Notes under the pieces: model-generated
Database searches by the model: none
What the model saw: the letters and a program-made list of their open reading frames with translations, nothing else
What the model was told of the DNA's origin: nothing
Program-made: the position numbers and the translations under genes
Part shown: positions 48,765 through 57,827 of the stretch, one piece after another
How positions within the stretch are numbered: the first letter of the stretch is position 1
Layout of the letters: each line of letters begins with the position of its first letter
Assembly: GCF_022682305.1 (NCBI RefSeq)
Contig: NZ_CP093528.1
Span: 3,407,501 to 3,471,500, forward strand
Direction: 5' to 3'
Length of the DNA: 64,000 bases
Source: Shinella zoogloeoides
GTDB taxonomy: Bacteria; Pseudomonadota; Alphaproteobacteria; Rhizobiales; Rhizobiaceae

Positions 48765-49910
48765 ATGACCCTCGCTGAGCGGCGCGTGCCGGTTTCCGTG
48801 CTGACCGGCTTTCTCGGCGCGGGCAAGACGACCCTGCTCAACCGGCTTCTGAAGGACCCGGCGCTGACCGACACGGCCGTCATCATCAACGAGTTCGGCG
48901 AGGTGGGCATCGATCACCTGCTGGTCGAGCAATCCGGCGACGGCATCATCGAGCTTGCCGACGGGTGCCTCTGCTGCACGATCCGCGGCGAGCTGGTCGA
49001 TACGCTCGCCGACCTCATGGACCGCATGCAGACCGGCAAGATCCAGCCGCTGAAGCGTGTGGTGATCGAAACGACCGGTCTTGCCGACCCGGCACCGGTG
49101 CTCCAGGCAGTCATGGGCAATCCGATCCTTGCCCATTCCTTCAGCCTCGACGGCGTGATCACCGTGGTCGACACCGTCAACGGCCTCTCGACGCTCGCCA
49201 ATCATCCCGAAGCCGTCAAGCAGGTTGCCGTCGCCGACCGTGTGCTGATCAGCAAGGCCTCCCTTGCCGATGCCACGACGCTGGACGCCGTACGGCGCGA
49301 AATCGCAGCGCTCAACCCGCGCGCCACCATCTCCGACGTCGACATGCCCGGCCTCGCCGGCCCGGACCTGCTTGCCAACGGTCTCTATGATCCCGGCAGC
49401 AAGATACCGGATGTCCGCCGCTGGCTGCACGACGAGGCGCACGGCCATCATCACCACGATCACGGCCACAGTCATAGCCACGATCATGAGCATCACCACG
49501 ACCACCGGCACGCCCATGACGTGACACGCCACGATGCCACGATCCGCTCCTTCAGCATCGTGCACGATAGCCCGATCGATCCCATGGCGCTCGACATGTT
49601 CATCGACCTGCTGCGCTCGGCGCATGGGGAGAAGCTTCTGCGCATGAAGGGCATCGTCCTGATGTCGAACAACCCGGATCGCCCTCTGGTGCTGCATGGC
49701 GTGCAGAGCGTCTTCCATCCGCCGGAACGGCTTGCCGCATGGCCGGAAGCCGCCGAGCGCCGCACGCGCCTGGTGCTGATCACGAAGGACCTGCCGGAAG
49801 CCTTCGTGCGCGATCTCTTCGATGCCTTCACCGGAACACCGCGGATTGACCGCCCGGACAGGGCGGCGCTCGCGGACAACCCGCTCGCCATACCGGGTTT
49901 CAAGCTGTAA
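48765..49910 (+). CDS. COG0523 (CobW/ZNG1-like) metal-chaperone GTPase with His-rich loop
   Basis: This 381-residue P-loop GTPase has Walker A GFLGAGKT (15-22), the NEFGEVGID switch, the family metal motif GCLCC (C68, C70, C71), the ETTGLADPAP region and a CobW C-terminal domain. A very His/Asp-rich insert (about 225-250) probably binds zinc. The G4 specificity motif that normally reads NKxD/TKxD is SKAS (163-166): the guanine-contacting Asp is Ser. It probably delivers Zn or a related metal to client enzymes. It is co-directional with the carboxypeptidase gene. Confidence 0.9.
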   Translation: MTLAERRVPVSVLTGFLGAGKTTLLNRLLKDPALTDTAVIINEFGEVGIDHLLVEQSGDGIIELADGCLCCTIRGELVDTLADLMDRMQTGKIQPLKRVVIETTGLADPAPVLQAVMGNPILAHSFSLDGVITVVDTVNGLSTLANHPEAVKQVAVADRVLISKASLADATTLDAVRREIAALNPRATISDVDMPGLAGPDLLANGLYDPGSKIPDVRRWLHDEAHGHHHHDHGHSHSHDHEHHHDHRHAHDVTRHDATIRSFSIVHDSPIDPMALDMFIDLLRSAHGEKLLRMKGIVLMSNNPDRPLVLHGVQSVFHPPERLAAWPEAAERRTRLVLITKDLPEAFVRDLFDAFTGTPRIDRPDRAALADNPLAIPGFKL

Positions 49911-50159
49911 TCAGGCCGTCTTGCGGATCAGAAAGCGGTGGCCGGCCTCGACGCGCTCGCTCGCTTCCAGCACATGGCCGTCCTCATGGCAAAAGTGGGG
50001 AATGTCGATCACCGCCAACGGATCGGTGGTCTCGACCCAGAGGCCCGAGCCGGCCGGCATCGTCGAAAGGCGCTTGCGCGTCTTCATCACCGGCAGCGGG
50101 CATTTCAGCCCACGCAGATCGTAGACTTCGGCCTCGTCTTGCGCGCGGGCCGAGGTCAT
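49911..50159 (-). CDS. TusA family sulfurtransferase
   Basis: This 82-residue SirA/TusA-like protein has the conserved LRGLKCPLPVMKTRK motif, whose Cys (C20) carries persulfide sulfur. The C-terminal strand ends RFLIRKT. Possible roles are tRNA thiolation or molybdenum cofactor sulfur supply. It overlaps the L,D-transpeptidase stop by 4 nt and faces the COG0523 gene. Confidence 0.9.
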   Translation of the reverse strand: MTSARAQDEAEVYDLRGLKCPLPVMKTRKRLSTMPAGSGLWVETTDPLAVIDIPHFCHEDGHVLEASERVEAGHRFLIRKTA

Positions 50160-51658
50160 TTCTGCCAGAACTTCCAGAAGGGCTTCTTCGGCGTCTGCTC
50201 GACGACCGCGACAGTCGGATTTTCTTCCGGCACAGGCGTCACGACGGCGTTTTCCGCCGGCTTCTCCACCGTCCCGGCCGCCGGGTTCCGCGCTTCCTTA
50301 CGCGGCTGCGTCCCGGCATCCTGCTTCGCCTCTTCCGCCTGCTGCGTCACGGTTTCGACAGGTGCGGCCTTGGCCGGCGCTTCTTCCTTGGCCGTCCACA
50401 GCTTCCAGAAGGGCTTCTTTTCGGGCACCTCGACGGTCTGCATGCCGGGATTTTCCTCCGGCACCGGCAGAGCGCCCGCACCCCGCGCCTGCTTTTCCAC
50501 CTTCTCTGCGGCGACGTCGGCCGCAAGGTTTTCGGCTTCCTTGACCTTCGCCTGCTCGGCATCGATCTTGGCCTGCTCGACCGCCTGCCTGGCGCGTTCC
50601 TCGGCCTCGATCTTCCGCTTCTCGGCTTCTTCGGCCTTCTGCTTCTGCGCCTCGATTTCGCGTTCCGTCAGCAGCTTGCCGGCATCAAGGGAGTTGCCCG
50701 TCGGCGCATAGGCCAGTTCCCGGCCCTTGCGCTGGTCGGCGACGAGGGCCTTGCGCTGGGCTTCAGACGGCTCCACCCAGACGGTGCCCTGATACTTGCT
50801 CATCGCCTTGGAATAGGCCGTGGCATAGGTCTTGTTATAGCTCGAAAGCGCGACGTCCAGCGACGACGGCGTCGTCATCGCGGGGCAGGCGCCGGCCGGC
50901 GAGAACGGCTTGTCGGCCTGCTGGTTGAAGACATACTTGCCCTCGCAGACATTCACCTCCGGCGGGCGCTTGGTGATCTCGAAATGATCCCAGCCGACCT
51001 TCAGCATCTTCCAGAATTCGATGTTCGGATTGTCGCGGTGGCGCGCCATGTTCTCCGCGGTCATGCGGAAAGGAAACGCCTGCAACTGGACCGCCTTCTG
51101 GCCGCCGTCGAAGGCGTCGCGCGCGAAGGCGAAGATCTCCACCATCTGCTCGTCGGTCATCGAATAGCAGCCCGACGAGGAACAGGCACCGTGGATCATC
51201 AGATTGGTGCCGCTCGCCTTGTTGGCGCGGTCGTAGGTATTCGGGAAGCCGGTGTTGATCGCGAGATAATAGCTCGAATTCGGGTTCATCTGCCCGCGCG
51301 AGAGCGGGTAGAAGCCCTCCGGCGCCTGGCGGTCGCCTTCCTTCGTCTTCGGGCCGAGCTTGCCGGACCAGGCGCAGATCTTGTAGTTGCGCACGAGCTG
51401 GAAGCGGTTCGCGCGGTCGGCCTTCCACACTTCCAGCCGGCCTTCTTCCTTCAGGATGCGCAGCATGATCGGCGACGACCGGTCGATGTTCATCCTGGAG
51501 AGCTTGCTCAGCACGGCCGGCGAAAGCTGATAGCCGGTCTTGCTCGATACCTTGGTGATATCGACATCGACCTTGTCGAACGTGTCGAGCGTCTCGTTCG
51601 TGCAGCCTGCGGCGGCCACGGCAAGAAGCGATAGAGCGGCAAGAAGTTTCAGGCGCAT
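50156..51658 (-). CDS. L,D-transpeptidase lipoprotein (YkuD) with duplicated C-terminal motif
   Basis: This 500-residue envelope protein has a lipoprotein signal (lipobox AAGC, C19). A YkuD catalytic domain lies at about 55-195 with IHGACSSSGCYSMTD, containing the nucleophilic Cys. A Lys/Glu/Ala coiled-coil region (about 330-385) follows. The tail carries two copies of PVPEENP...KKPFWKxW (398-421 and 475-500) joined by a disordered Glu/Ala/Pro linker. YafK/ErfK-type enzymes make 3-3 cross-links or attach proteins to peptidoglycan. The repeat function is unknown. Confidence 0.9.
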   Translation of the reverse strand: MRLKLLAALSLLAVAAAGCTNETLDTFDKVDVDITKVSSKTGYQLSPAVLSKLSRMNIDRSSPIMLRILKEEGRLEVWKADRANRFQLVRNYKICAWSGKLGPKTKEGDRQAPEGFYPLSRGQMNPNSSYYLAINTGFPNTYDRANKASGTNLMIHGACSSSGCYSMTDEQMVEIFAFARDAFDGGQKAVQLQAFPFRMTAENMARHRDNPNIEFWKMLKVGWDHFEITKRPPEVNVCEGKYVFNQQADKPFSPAGACPAMTTPSSLDVALSSYNKTYATAYSKAMSKYQGTVWVEPSEAQRKALVADQRKGRELAYAPTGNSLDAGKLLTEREIEAQKQKAEEAEKRKIEAEERARQAVEQAKIDAEQAKVKEAENLAADVAAEKVEKQARGAGALPVPEENPGMQTVEVPEKKPFWKLWTAKEEAPAKAAPVETVTQQAEEAKQDAGTQPRKEARNPAAGTVEKPAENAVVTPVPEENPTVAVVEQTPKKPFWKFWQK

Positions 51659-51828
51659 TCCCAGGGTCCGTCAACAATCGTCAGATCGCGCTCCGCCGCG
51701 CCGGCAGGCGGGACGGGCAGTCGTAACCGGCTTATACTTCATAAATTCTTAACCGGGAATTCTTTCGCGAGGCTGCCGGAACTCCGCTCACGCTTCAGAC
51801 ACAAGGATTGTGGCCGAGATTTGGCAAC

Positions 51829-51848
51829 GGCGGCGCGCAGGCGCCGCC
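51829..51848 (-). terminator. GC-rich hairpin after accA
   Basis: 8-bp arms GGCGGCGC / GCGCCGCC with a 4-nt loop, 16 nt past the accA stop. There is no clear U-run on the minus strand, so termination may need Rho. Confidence 0.5.
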
Positions 51849-51864
51849 GCCAATCGCCGCAGGC

Positions 51865-52818
51865 TCAGAGCTGGCGGCCGATATTGAGGTAGCGCTGGCG
51901 ACGGTCCTTGCGAAGCTGGTCGCCCGGCTTTGCCGAAAGGTCCTTGAGTGCGGAGGCGATGACGTCGCCCGTGCGGCCGATGACGGCGGCCGGATCGCGA
52001 TGCGCGCCGCCGACCGGCTCGGGAATGATGCCATCGATGACGCCGAGGGCCTTCAGGTCCTCCGCCGTTATCTTCATGTTGCTCGCCGCTTCCTTGGCGC
52101 GGGTGGAATCGCGCCAGAGGATCGAGGCCGCGCCTTCCGGCGAGATCACGGAATAGATCGCATGTTCCAGCATGTAGACGCGGTCGCCCGTGGCGATCGC
52201 GATCGCGCCGCCCGAACCGCCTTCGCCCAGAACCACCGAGACGATCGGCACGCGGACATTGAGGCACATTTCCGTGGAGCGGGCGATGGCTTCCGCCTGG
52301 CCGCGCTCTTCCGCGCCGATGCCCGGATAGGCGCCGGCCGTATCGATCAGCGTGATGATCGGCAGGCCGAAACGATCCGCCATCTCCATGACGCGGATCG
52401 CCTTGCGATATCCTTCCGGGCGGGCGCTGCCGAAATTGTGCTTGAGGCGCGACTTGGTGTCGTTGCCCTTCTCCTGGCCGATAATGGCGACGGCTTCGCC
52501 GCGGAAGCGGCCGAGGCCGGCCTGGATGGCCTCGTCCTCGGCAAACTTGCGGTCGCCGGCGAGCGGCGTGAACTCTTCGAAGAGCTGGGCGGCGTAATCG
52601 ACGAAATGCGGACGCTGCGCATGGCGCGCGACCTGCGTCTTCTGCCAGGGCGACAGCTTGGAATAGATGTCCGCCATCGCCTCGCGGGCGCGGATTTCAA
52701 GCCGGCCGACCTCGTCCGTCGTGTCGATGCTCTCATCTTCTTCGGCGAGCTTGCGAAGCTCGTGGATCTTGCCTTCGAGATCCGAGATGGGCTTTTCGAA
52801 ATCGAGGTAGTTGTGCAT
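51865..52818 (-). CDS. accA: acetyl-CoA carboxylase carboxyltransferase alpha subunit
   Basis: AccA with AccD transfers carboxyl from biotin to acetyl-CoA to make malonyl-CoA for fatty acid synthesis. The 317 residues show the MHNYLDFEKPISDLEGKI start, the LIDTAGAYPGIGAEERGQ oxyanion/CoA region and GEGGSGGAIAIATGD. ATG 52818 gives the standard family N-terminus; the open frame upstream is spurious. It lies downstream of xerD in the same direction, a conserved rhizobial order. Confidence 0.97.
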   Translation of the reverse strand: MHNYLDFEKPISDLEGKIHELRKLAEEDESIDTTDEVGRLEIRAREAMADIYSKLSPWQKTQVARHAQRPHFVDYAAQLFEEFTPLAGDRKFAEDEAIQAGLGRFRGEAVAIIGQEKGNDTKSRLKHNFGSARPEGYRKAIRVMEMADRFGLPIITLIDTAGAYPGIGAEERGQAEAIARSTEMCLNVRVPIVSVVLGEGGSGGAIAIATGDRVYMLEHAIYSVISPEGAASILWRDSTRAKEAASNMKITAEDLKALGVIDGIIPEPVGGAHRDPAAVIGRTGDVIASALKDLSAKPGDQLRKDRRQRYLNIGRQL

Positions 52819-52894
52819 GAGATGCGTTTCCGATCGTTTGCTCAAACCGCGCTGACTGTCGTCGGCCAAGAGGCCGGTCGCAAGCGGAGGGGTC

Positions 52895-53842
52895 CTAATC
52901 CGGTTTTTTTGCCTGTTTGGCAAGGGGGTGATGGGTTTGAACGAGCTGGTGAAGCCGTTCTTCCAGCACATGCGTATAGATTTGTGTCGTGGAAATGTCC
53001 GAATGGCCAAGCAGTTCCTGCACCGCGCGCAGGTCCGCCCCGTTCTGGAGCAGGTGGCTGGCGAAAGCGTGGCGAAGGACATGCGGCGAGAGCGTCGAGG
53101 CCCTTATACCCGCCCGCCCGGCCAGCGCCTTGAGGTCGCGGGCAAAGACCTGACGCGGCAGATAGCCCTCCTTGCTTTGCGCCGGGAACAGGAAATCGCC
53201 GGCCGCAGGATCGTCGCCGATGTCCGCCGCCAGCGCCTCGCCGTAGGTCTCCAGCGCCGAAACGGCAGCGCGCGACAGCGGCACCATGCGCTCCTTGTTG
53301 CCCTTGCCCTTCACCACGAGGAACCGTCCGGTCTGCGCCAGCACGCTTGCCGGCAGCGACACCAGCTCGCTGACGCGCAGGCCCGTCGCATAGAGGAGTT
53401 CGACCAGCACATGCAGGCGCCGCTTGAGAAGAAGATTGCCGCCCGGCTCCATCGCCTCGGTCTCCGCCCGGGCGATCAGCCGCGTGACGTCGTCGACGCT
53501 CAGCGTCTTCGGCAGCGAACGCCCTTTCTTCGGGGCATCGAGAATGCCGGTCGGATCGTCGCCGCGCAGTCCCTCGCCATAAAGGAACTTGAAGAATTGC
53601 CGGAGCGCCGAAAGCCGCCGGGCCTGCGAGGAGGCGGCAAAACCTTGTTTCGCAAGATGGCCGAGATAGGCGCGCAGGTCGTCCGGCACCGCCTCGGAAA
53701 GACGCACGCCGCGCTCGTTGAGAAAGGAGCGCGCATCCTCTAGATCCCGCTCGTAGGATTGCAGCGTGTTGGTCGCCGCGCCGCGCTCGGCGCTCATCAT
53801 TTCGAGAAAGGACTCGACCTGTAGCGCGGATGGATCCCTCAT
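52895..53842 (-). CDS. xerD: site-specific tyrosine recombinase XerD
   Basis: XerD with XerC resolves chromosome dimers at dif. The 315-residue protein has an N-terminal SAM-like core-binding domain (about 5-95). Its catalytic domain carries the R-K-H-R-H-Y set: the Arg in [38 protein letters not shown] with the nucleophilic Tyr. No mobile-element context is present, so it is the housekeeping enzyme. ATG 53842 overlaps the stop of a 49-codon gene by 4 nt. Confidence 0.94.
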   Translation of the reverse strand: MRDPSALQVESFLEMMSAERGAATNTLQSYERDLEDARSFLNERGVRLSEAVPDDLRAYLGHLAKQGFAASSQARRLSALRQFFKFLYGEGLRGDDPTGILDAPKKGRSLPKTLSVDDVTRLIARAETEAMEPGGNLLLKRRLHVLVELLYATGLRVSELVSLPASVLAQTGRFLVVKGKGNKERMVPLSRAAVSALETYGEALAADIGDDPAAGDFLFPAQSKEGYLPRQVFARDLKALAGRAGIRASTLSPHVLRHAFASHLLQNGADLRAVQELLGHSDISTTQIYTHVLEERLHQLVQTHHPLAKQAKKPD

Positions 53843-53988
53843 GGCTGCGGGTTCACCCGCTCGGAGGGAATGCGGATCGTCACCTCCCGCTCCATCGGTT
53901 CCACGAAGGTGACGAGCGCCACCATCGTGCCATAGATCGTCCCGGCGATCATGGCGCAGACGAACAGGAATCGGAACAGGCTGGGCAT
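53839..53988 (-). CDS. 49-residue membrane protein upstream of xerD
   Basis: A very small gene starts at ATG 53988 with GGAGAAT upstream. It encodes one hydrophobic helix (about 5-30, [22 protein letters not shown]) followed by a charged tail with [15 protein letters not shown]. It overlaps xerD by 4 nt (ATGA), which strongly suggests translation and coupling. The function is unknown. It is divergent from aroK. Confidence 0.75.
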   Translation of the reverse strand: MPSLFRFLFVCAMIAGTIYGTMVALVTFVEPMEREVTIRIPSERVNPQP

Positions 53989-54118
53989 GGCATTCTCCGG
54001 GATGACACCCTCTATATCGCCTCGCCACAGGCCGAGCGCAAGGGATGGCGCCTTCGGCAGGCTTGACGCTTCCGGCGCTTTTGTCGATACGGAAAGGAGA
54101 CAAACCCCGGAAAACGCA

Positions 54119-54709
54119 ATGACCGAGCTGATCGACCAGGCCCCTCCCACGCTCGCCGAGCAGGCCCGCGCAGCGCTCGGCAAGCGCAACCTCGTGCTGA
54201 TCGGCCTGATGGGCGCCGGCAAATCGGCGATCGGCCGCATGACGGCGCAGGCGCTCGGCGTTCCCTTCGTCGATTCCGACCATGAGATCGAGCGCGTCTC
54301 GCGCATGTCGATCACCGATCTTTTCGCCGCCTATGGCGAGGCAGAATTCCGCGCACTGGAAACCCGCGTCATCAAGCGCCTGCTGCGTTCCGGCCCGCGC
54401 GTCGTCTCGACGGGCGGCGGCGCCTATATCAACGAGAACACCCGCAGGCACATCAAGCGCGGCGGGCTGACCGTCTGGCTCAATGCCGATCTCGATGTGC
54501 TCTGGGAACGTGTCAACAAGCGCGACACGCGACCGCTGCTGAAGACGGAAAACCCGCGCCAGACGCTCGAAAACCTCATGAACGCCCGTTACCCGATCTA
54601 TGCGGAAGCCGATCTGACCGTGATGTCGCGCGACGTGAAGAAGGAAACCATGGTGGAGGAGGTGCTCGCCGCGATCACCGCCGCCGGCCCGAGAAACCAG
54701 ACGAGATGA
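54119..54709 (+). CDS. aroK: shikimate kinase
   Basis: This 196-residue P-loop kinase of the shikimate pathway has Walker [10 protein letters not shown], the shikimate-binding DSD (FVDSDHEIE) and STGGGAY motifs, and the lid Arg region RDTRPLL. An N-terminal extension of about 20 residues relative to E. coli AroK is usual in rhizobia. Its stop overlaps the aroB start (ATGA). Confidence 0.96.
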   Translation: MTELIDQAPPTLAEQARAALGKRNLVLIGLMGAGKSAIGRMTAQALGVPFVDSDHEIERVSRMSITDLFAAYGEAEFRALETRVIKRLLRSGPRVVSTGGGAYINENTRRHIKRGGLTVWLNADLDVLWERVNKRDTRPLLKTENPRQTLENLMNARYPIYAEADLTVMSRDVKKETMVEEVLAAITAAGPRNQTR

Positions 54710-55839
54710 CCATGACTGCCAATGCCTTCGCCCGCCGCACCGTGCGGGTCGACCTCGGCGACCGCTCCTACGACATCCTGATCGGCCCCGGCCTCATCGC
54801 CTCGGCCGGCCGCAAGATCGCCAGCCGCCTCAAGGGCCGCAAGATCGCCGTCATCACGGATGCGCATGTCGCCCCGCTCTATCTCGACGGCTTCATGGCC
54901 GCCCTCAAGGCGGAGGGTATCGACGCCGTCTCGCTCGTGCTGCCGGCCGGCGAGAAGACCAAGAGCTTCGAGCACCTGATCAGCGTCTGCGACAGCGTGC
55001 TCGCCGCCCGCATCGAGCGCAACGATGCCGTCGTGGCGCTCGGCGGCGGCGTCATCGGCGACCTCACGGGTTTTGCCGCCGGCATCGTGCGCCGCGGCTC
55101 GCGCTTCATCCAGGTGCCGACCTCGCTTCTGGCGCAGGTCGACTCCTCCGTCGGCGGCAAGACCGGCATCAACTCGCCGCACGGCAAGAATCTCATCGGC
55201 GTCTTCCACCAGCCCGATCTCGTGCTCGCCGACACCGACGTGCTCGATACGCTCTCGCCGCGCGAATTCCGCGCCGGCTATGCGGAAGTCGCCAAATACG
55301 GCCTGATCGACAAGCCCGATTTCTTCGCCTGGCTGGAGAAGAACTGGCGCGACGTCTTTGCCGGCGGGGAAGCTCGCATTACGGCCATCGCCACGAGCTG
55401 CCAGGCGAAAGCCGATGTCGTCGCCGCCGACGAGCGCGAGAACGGCCAGCGCGCCCTCCTGAACCTCGGCCACACCTTCGGCCATGCGCTGGAAGCGGCA
55501 ACGCAGTACGACAGCGCCCGCCTCGTCCACGGCGAGGGCGTCTCCATCGGCATGGTGCTTGCCCACCAGTTCTCCGCCCGGATGAACCTGTGCAGCCCCG
55601 ACGACGGCAGGCGCGTCGAGGCGCATCTGCGCGAGGTCGGCCTGCCGACTGCGATGGGCGAGATCCCGGGCGGCCTGCCGCCGGCCGAAACGCTGATGGA
55701 CGCCATCGCGCAGGACAAGAAGGTCAAGGCCGGCAAGCTCACCTTCATCCTGACGCGCGGCATCGGCCAGTCCTTTGTCGCCGATGACGTGCCGCAATCC
55801 GAAGTCGTCGCCTTCCTCAAGGAAAAGCTCCCGAAATGA
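54706..55839 (+). CDS. aroB: 3-dehydroquinate synthase
   Basis: AroB converts DAHP to 3-dehydroquinate using NAD+ and a divalent metal. The 377 residues carry the NAD-binding [13 protein letters not shown] region (about 107-120), the [19 protein letters not shown] motif and the metal-ligand segment [12 protein letters not shown]. It is translationally coupled to aroK upstream and to the CBS-domain gene downstream, both by 4-nt overlaps. Confidence 0.96.
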   Translation: MTMTANAFARRTVRVDLGDRSYDILIGPGLIASAGRKIASRLKGRKIAVITDAHVAPLYLDGFMAALKAEGIDAVSLVLPAGEKTKSFEHLISVCDSVLAARIERNDAVVALGGGVIGDLTGFAAGIVRRGSRFIQVPTSLLAQVDSSVGGKTGINSPHGKNLIGVFHQPDLVLADTDVLDTLSPREFRAGYAEVAKYGLIDKPDFFAWLEKNWRDVFAGGEARITAIATSCQAKADVVAADERENGQRALLNLGHTFGHALEAATQYDSARLVHGEGVSIGMVLAHQFSARMNLCSPDDGRRVEAHLREVGLPTAMGEIPGGLPPAETLMDAIAQDKKVKAGKLTFILTRGIGQSFVADDVPQSEVVAFLKEKLPK

Positions 55840-56729
55840 CCGGCGATGCGCCCGCCGCGTTCGCGCCCCATCTCTGGCTGTGGATCGTTCTCGCCCTCGG
55901 CCTGATCATCGCCGCCCTCGCCTATGTTTGGCGCGCGCGGCAGAAGGCGGGCGAGACGGAGGTCGAGCGCCGCCCCGGCCAACCCGCCCGAGATAGCGCC
56001 AACGCAAAACCCGACCGGGACAAGGCCGGCAACGGCCTCGACCTCGAGGCGCTGGAAGTCTCCGACATCATGATCCACCGCACCGCCATGCGCGCGCTCA
56101 ACGCCGGCGATCCGCCGGAAGAGATCGTCAAGGCCGTACTGGAAAGTCCCTATACGCGCATGCCGCTCTGGGCCGGCACGGTCGATAACATTGTCGGCGT
56201 CGTGCACGCCAAAGATCTGCTGCGCGCGCTCATCGAACCCGGCATGGAGCCGAAGAACCTCGACATTACCAAGGTCGCGGAGAAACCGTGGTTCGTGCCG
56301 GACACGACGACGCTGAAGGAACAGCTTGCCGCCTTCCTGCGCCGGCAGGAGCATTTCGCCACCGTCGTGGACGAATATGGCGAGGTGCAGGGCGTCGTGA
56401 CGCTCCAGGACATTTTGAAGGAGATCGTCGGCGACATCTCCGACGAGACCGCTGTCGACATGCAAGGCGTGCGGCAGGAGGCGGACGGTTCGCTCGTCGT
56501 CGATGGCAGCGTGACGATCCGCGACCTCAACCGCGCCTTCACCTGGAACCTGCCGGACGAGGAGGCGACGACCATCGCGGGTCTCGTCATCCACGAGTCG
56601 AAATCCATCCCGGAAGAGCGGCAGGCCTTCACCTTCCACGGCAAGCGCTTCATCGTCATGAAGCGGGTGAAGAACCGCATCACGAGACTGCGTATCCGCC
56701 CGGCGGAACCGGAACAGCCGAAAAGATAA
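55836..56729 (+). CDS. HlyC/CorC-family CBS-domain protein lacking DUF21
   Basis: This 297-residue protein has one N-terminal membrane helix (about 13-32) and a disordered linker. Two CBS domains follow (about 75-130 and 140-200; DIMIHRTAMRAL, TRMPLWAG, FATVVDEYGEVQGVVTLQDILKEIVGDI), then a CorC_HlyC transporter-associated domain (about 212-290). The usual rhizobial neighbour of aroB is a ~430-residue CNNM-type protein with a four-helix DUF21 domain before the CBS pair. Here that domain is absent and a single helix takes its place. It may regulate or anchor rather than transport ions. Confidence 0.85.
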   Translation: MTGDAPAAFAPHLWLWIVLALGLIIAALAYVWRARQKAGETEVERRPGQPARDSANAKPDRDKAGNGLDLEALEVSDIMIHRTAMRALNAGDPPEEIVKAVLESPYTRMPLWAGTVDNIVGVVHAKDLLRALIEPGMEPKNLDITKVAEKPWFVPDTTTLKEQLAAFLRRQEHFATVVDEYGEVQGVVTLQDILKEIVGDISDETAVDMQGVRQEADGSLVVDGSVTIRDLNRAFTWNLPDEEATTIAGLVIHESKSIPEERQAFTFHGKRFIVMKRVKNRITRLRIRPAEPEQPKR

Positions 56730-57011
56730 CTACCAGCGCGTCGGCTCGCCGGGCGCCGCCGCCTCGACGGCAAGCGCGTGCAGTCCTGCGTCCAGCTCCG
56801 CCTTCACCACCTCGTTGATCGCCCGGTGGCGCGCCACGCGGCTCATGCCGGCGAATGCCGCGGAGACGATGCGGATGCGCATATGCGTCTCGCCTTCGCC
56901 GTCGAAACCCGGCTGGTGGCCGGCATGCAGGTGGCTCTCGTTGATGACGTCGAGGCGTTCGGGCGAAAAGGCAGCTTCGAGCTTGCCGGTCATGCTGGAT
57001 TTCATGGACAT
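56730..57011 (-). CDS. bolA: BolA family protein
   Basis: This 93-residue BolA-like protein has SHLHAGHQPG (a conserved His region) and RVARHRAINEVVKAEL, the BolA signature. BolA proteins pair with monothiol glutaredoxins to handle [2Fe-2S] clusters and influence iron-responsive regulation and morphology. It converges on the CBS-domain gene with no gap and is divergent from the J-domain gene. Met 57005 is an alternative start. Confidence 0.92.
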   Translation of the reverse strand: MSMKSSMTGKLEAAFSPERLDVINESHLHAGHQPGFDGEGETHMRIRIVSAAFAGMSRVARHRAINEVVKAELDAGLHALAVEAAAPGEPTRW

Positions 57012-57145
57012 TGGAGAACCTTGGACAAAACCTTCGGCGGCCGGAAATGCGGGGCCGCGACGCAGAAAAATAGTCCCACAAAGCCAGCAACAATCCGCTT
57101 TGTCAATTCTTGTTGCAGGCCCTCCGGGACCCCATAATGTGCGCC

Positions 57146-57769
57146 ATGAAACTCGATTCCAAATACTTCGACCGCATCCGCACGAAGCGGCGCGTGGAGC
57201 GTCCCGAACGTTCCGCGCCGACCTGTCAGTGGGACGGCTGCGAGGAGAATGCCGTGCATCGCGCCCCCGTCGGCCGCAATGCCGAAGGGCAATATTTCAT
57301 GTTCTGCTTCGAGCACGTCAAGGAATACAACAAGGGCTACAACTACTTCTCGGGCCTGTCCGACGGCGAGATCGCGCGCTACCAGAAGGAGGCGATCACC
57401 GGTCATCGCCCCACCTGGACCATCGGCGTCAACAAGGCCGCCAAGAACGGCCCGGCGCAGGGCACCGCACGCTCCGGCACGGCCGGGGCGAACCAGCGCA
57501 TCCGTGACCCCTTCGGCTTCTTCAACGAGGGCAAGGGCCGCCGGCCCCAGATGGAGCCCCGTGCGCGAAAGCTGAAGACACTGGAGGCCAAGGCCTTCGA
57601 TACGCTCGGCCTTTCGGCCAATGCGACGACCGAGGACATCAAGTCCGCCTATAAAACGCTTGTCAAAAAGCATCACCCGGATGCAAATGGCGGAGATAGA
57701 GGCTCGGAAGAGCGTTTTCGCGCGGTCATCCAAGCATATCAATTGTTAAAGCAGGCCGGCTTCTGCTAG
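57146..57769 (+). CDS. J-domain (DnaJ-like) protein
   Basis: This 207-residue protein has a conserved N-terminal part containing [17 protein letters not shown] and [16 protein letters not shown], with Cys/His residues that could form a small zinc site. A C-terminal J domain (about 145-205) carries the HPD tripeptide ([10 protein letters not shown]) that stimulates DnaK-type ATPases. An unusual feature is the J domain's C-terminal position. The start at 57146 (MKLDSKYF) matches the family; an in-frame ATG nine bases earlier is possible. It precedes cobS. Confidence 0.9.
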   Translation: MKLDSKYFDRIRTKRRVERPERSAPTCQWDGCEENAVHRAPVGRNAEGQYFMFCFEHVKEYNKGYNYFSGLSDGEIARYQKEAITGHRPTWTIGVNKAAKNGPAQGTARSGTAGANQRIRDPFGFFNEGKGRRPQMEPRARKLKTLEAKAFDTLGLSANATTEDIKSAYKTLVKKHHPDANGGDRGSEERFRAVIQAYQLLKQAGFC

Positions 57770-57827
57770 AGCAGTGCCGGCAACAAGACATTTGGGTGGA
57801 GGCGACCCCGCCGCCCGCGGAGACGTG

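Noticed and set aside
52895..53842. xerD as a phage or integron integrase
   Set aside because: Full-length XerD features and conserved accA/aroK neighbours indicate the housekeeping recombinase.
57770..57827. Cobalamin riboswitch before cobS
   Set aside because: The gap is only 58 nt and contains no B12-box-like sequence.
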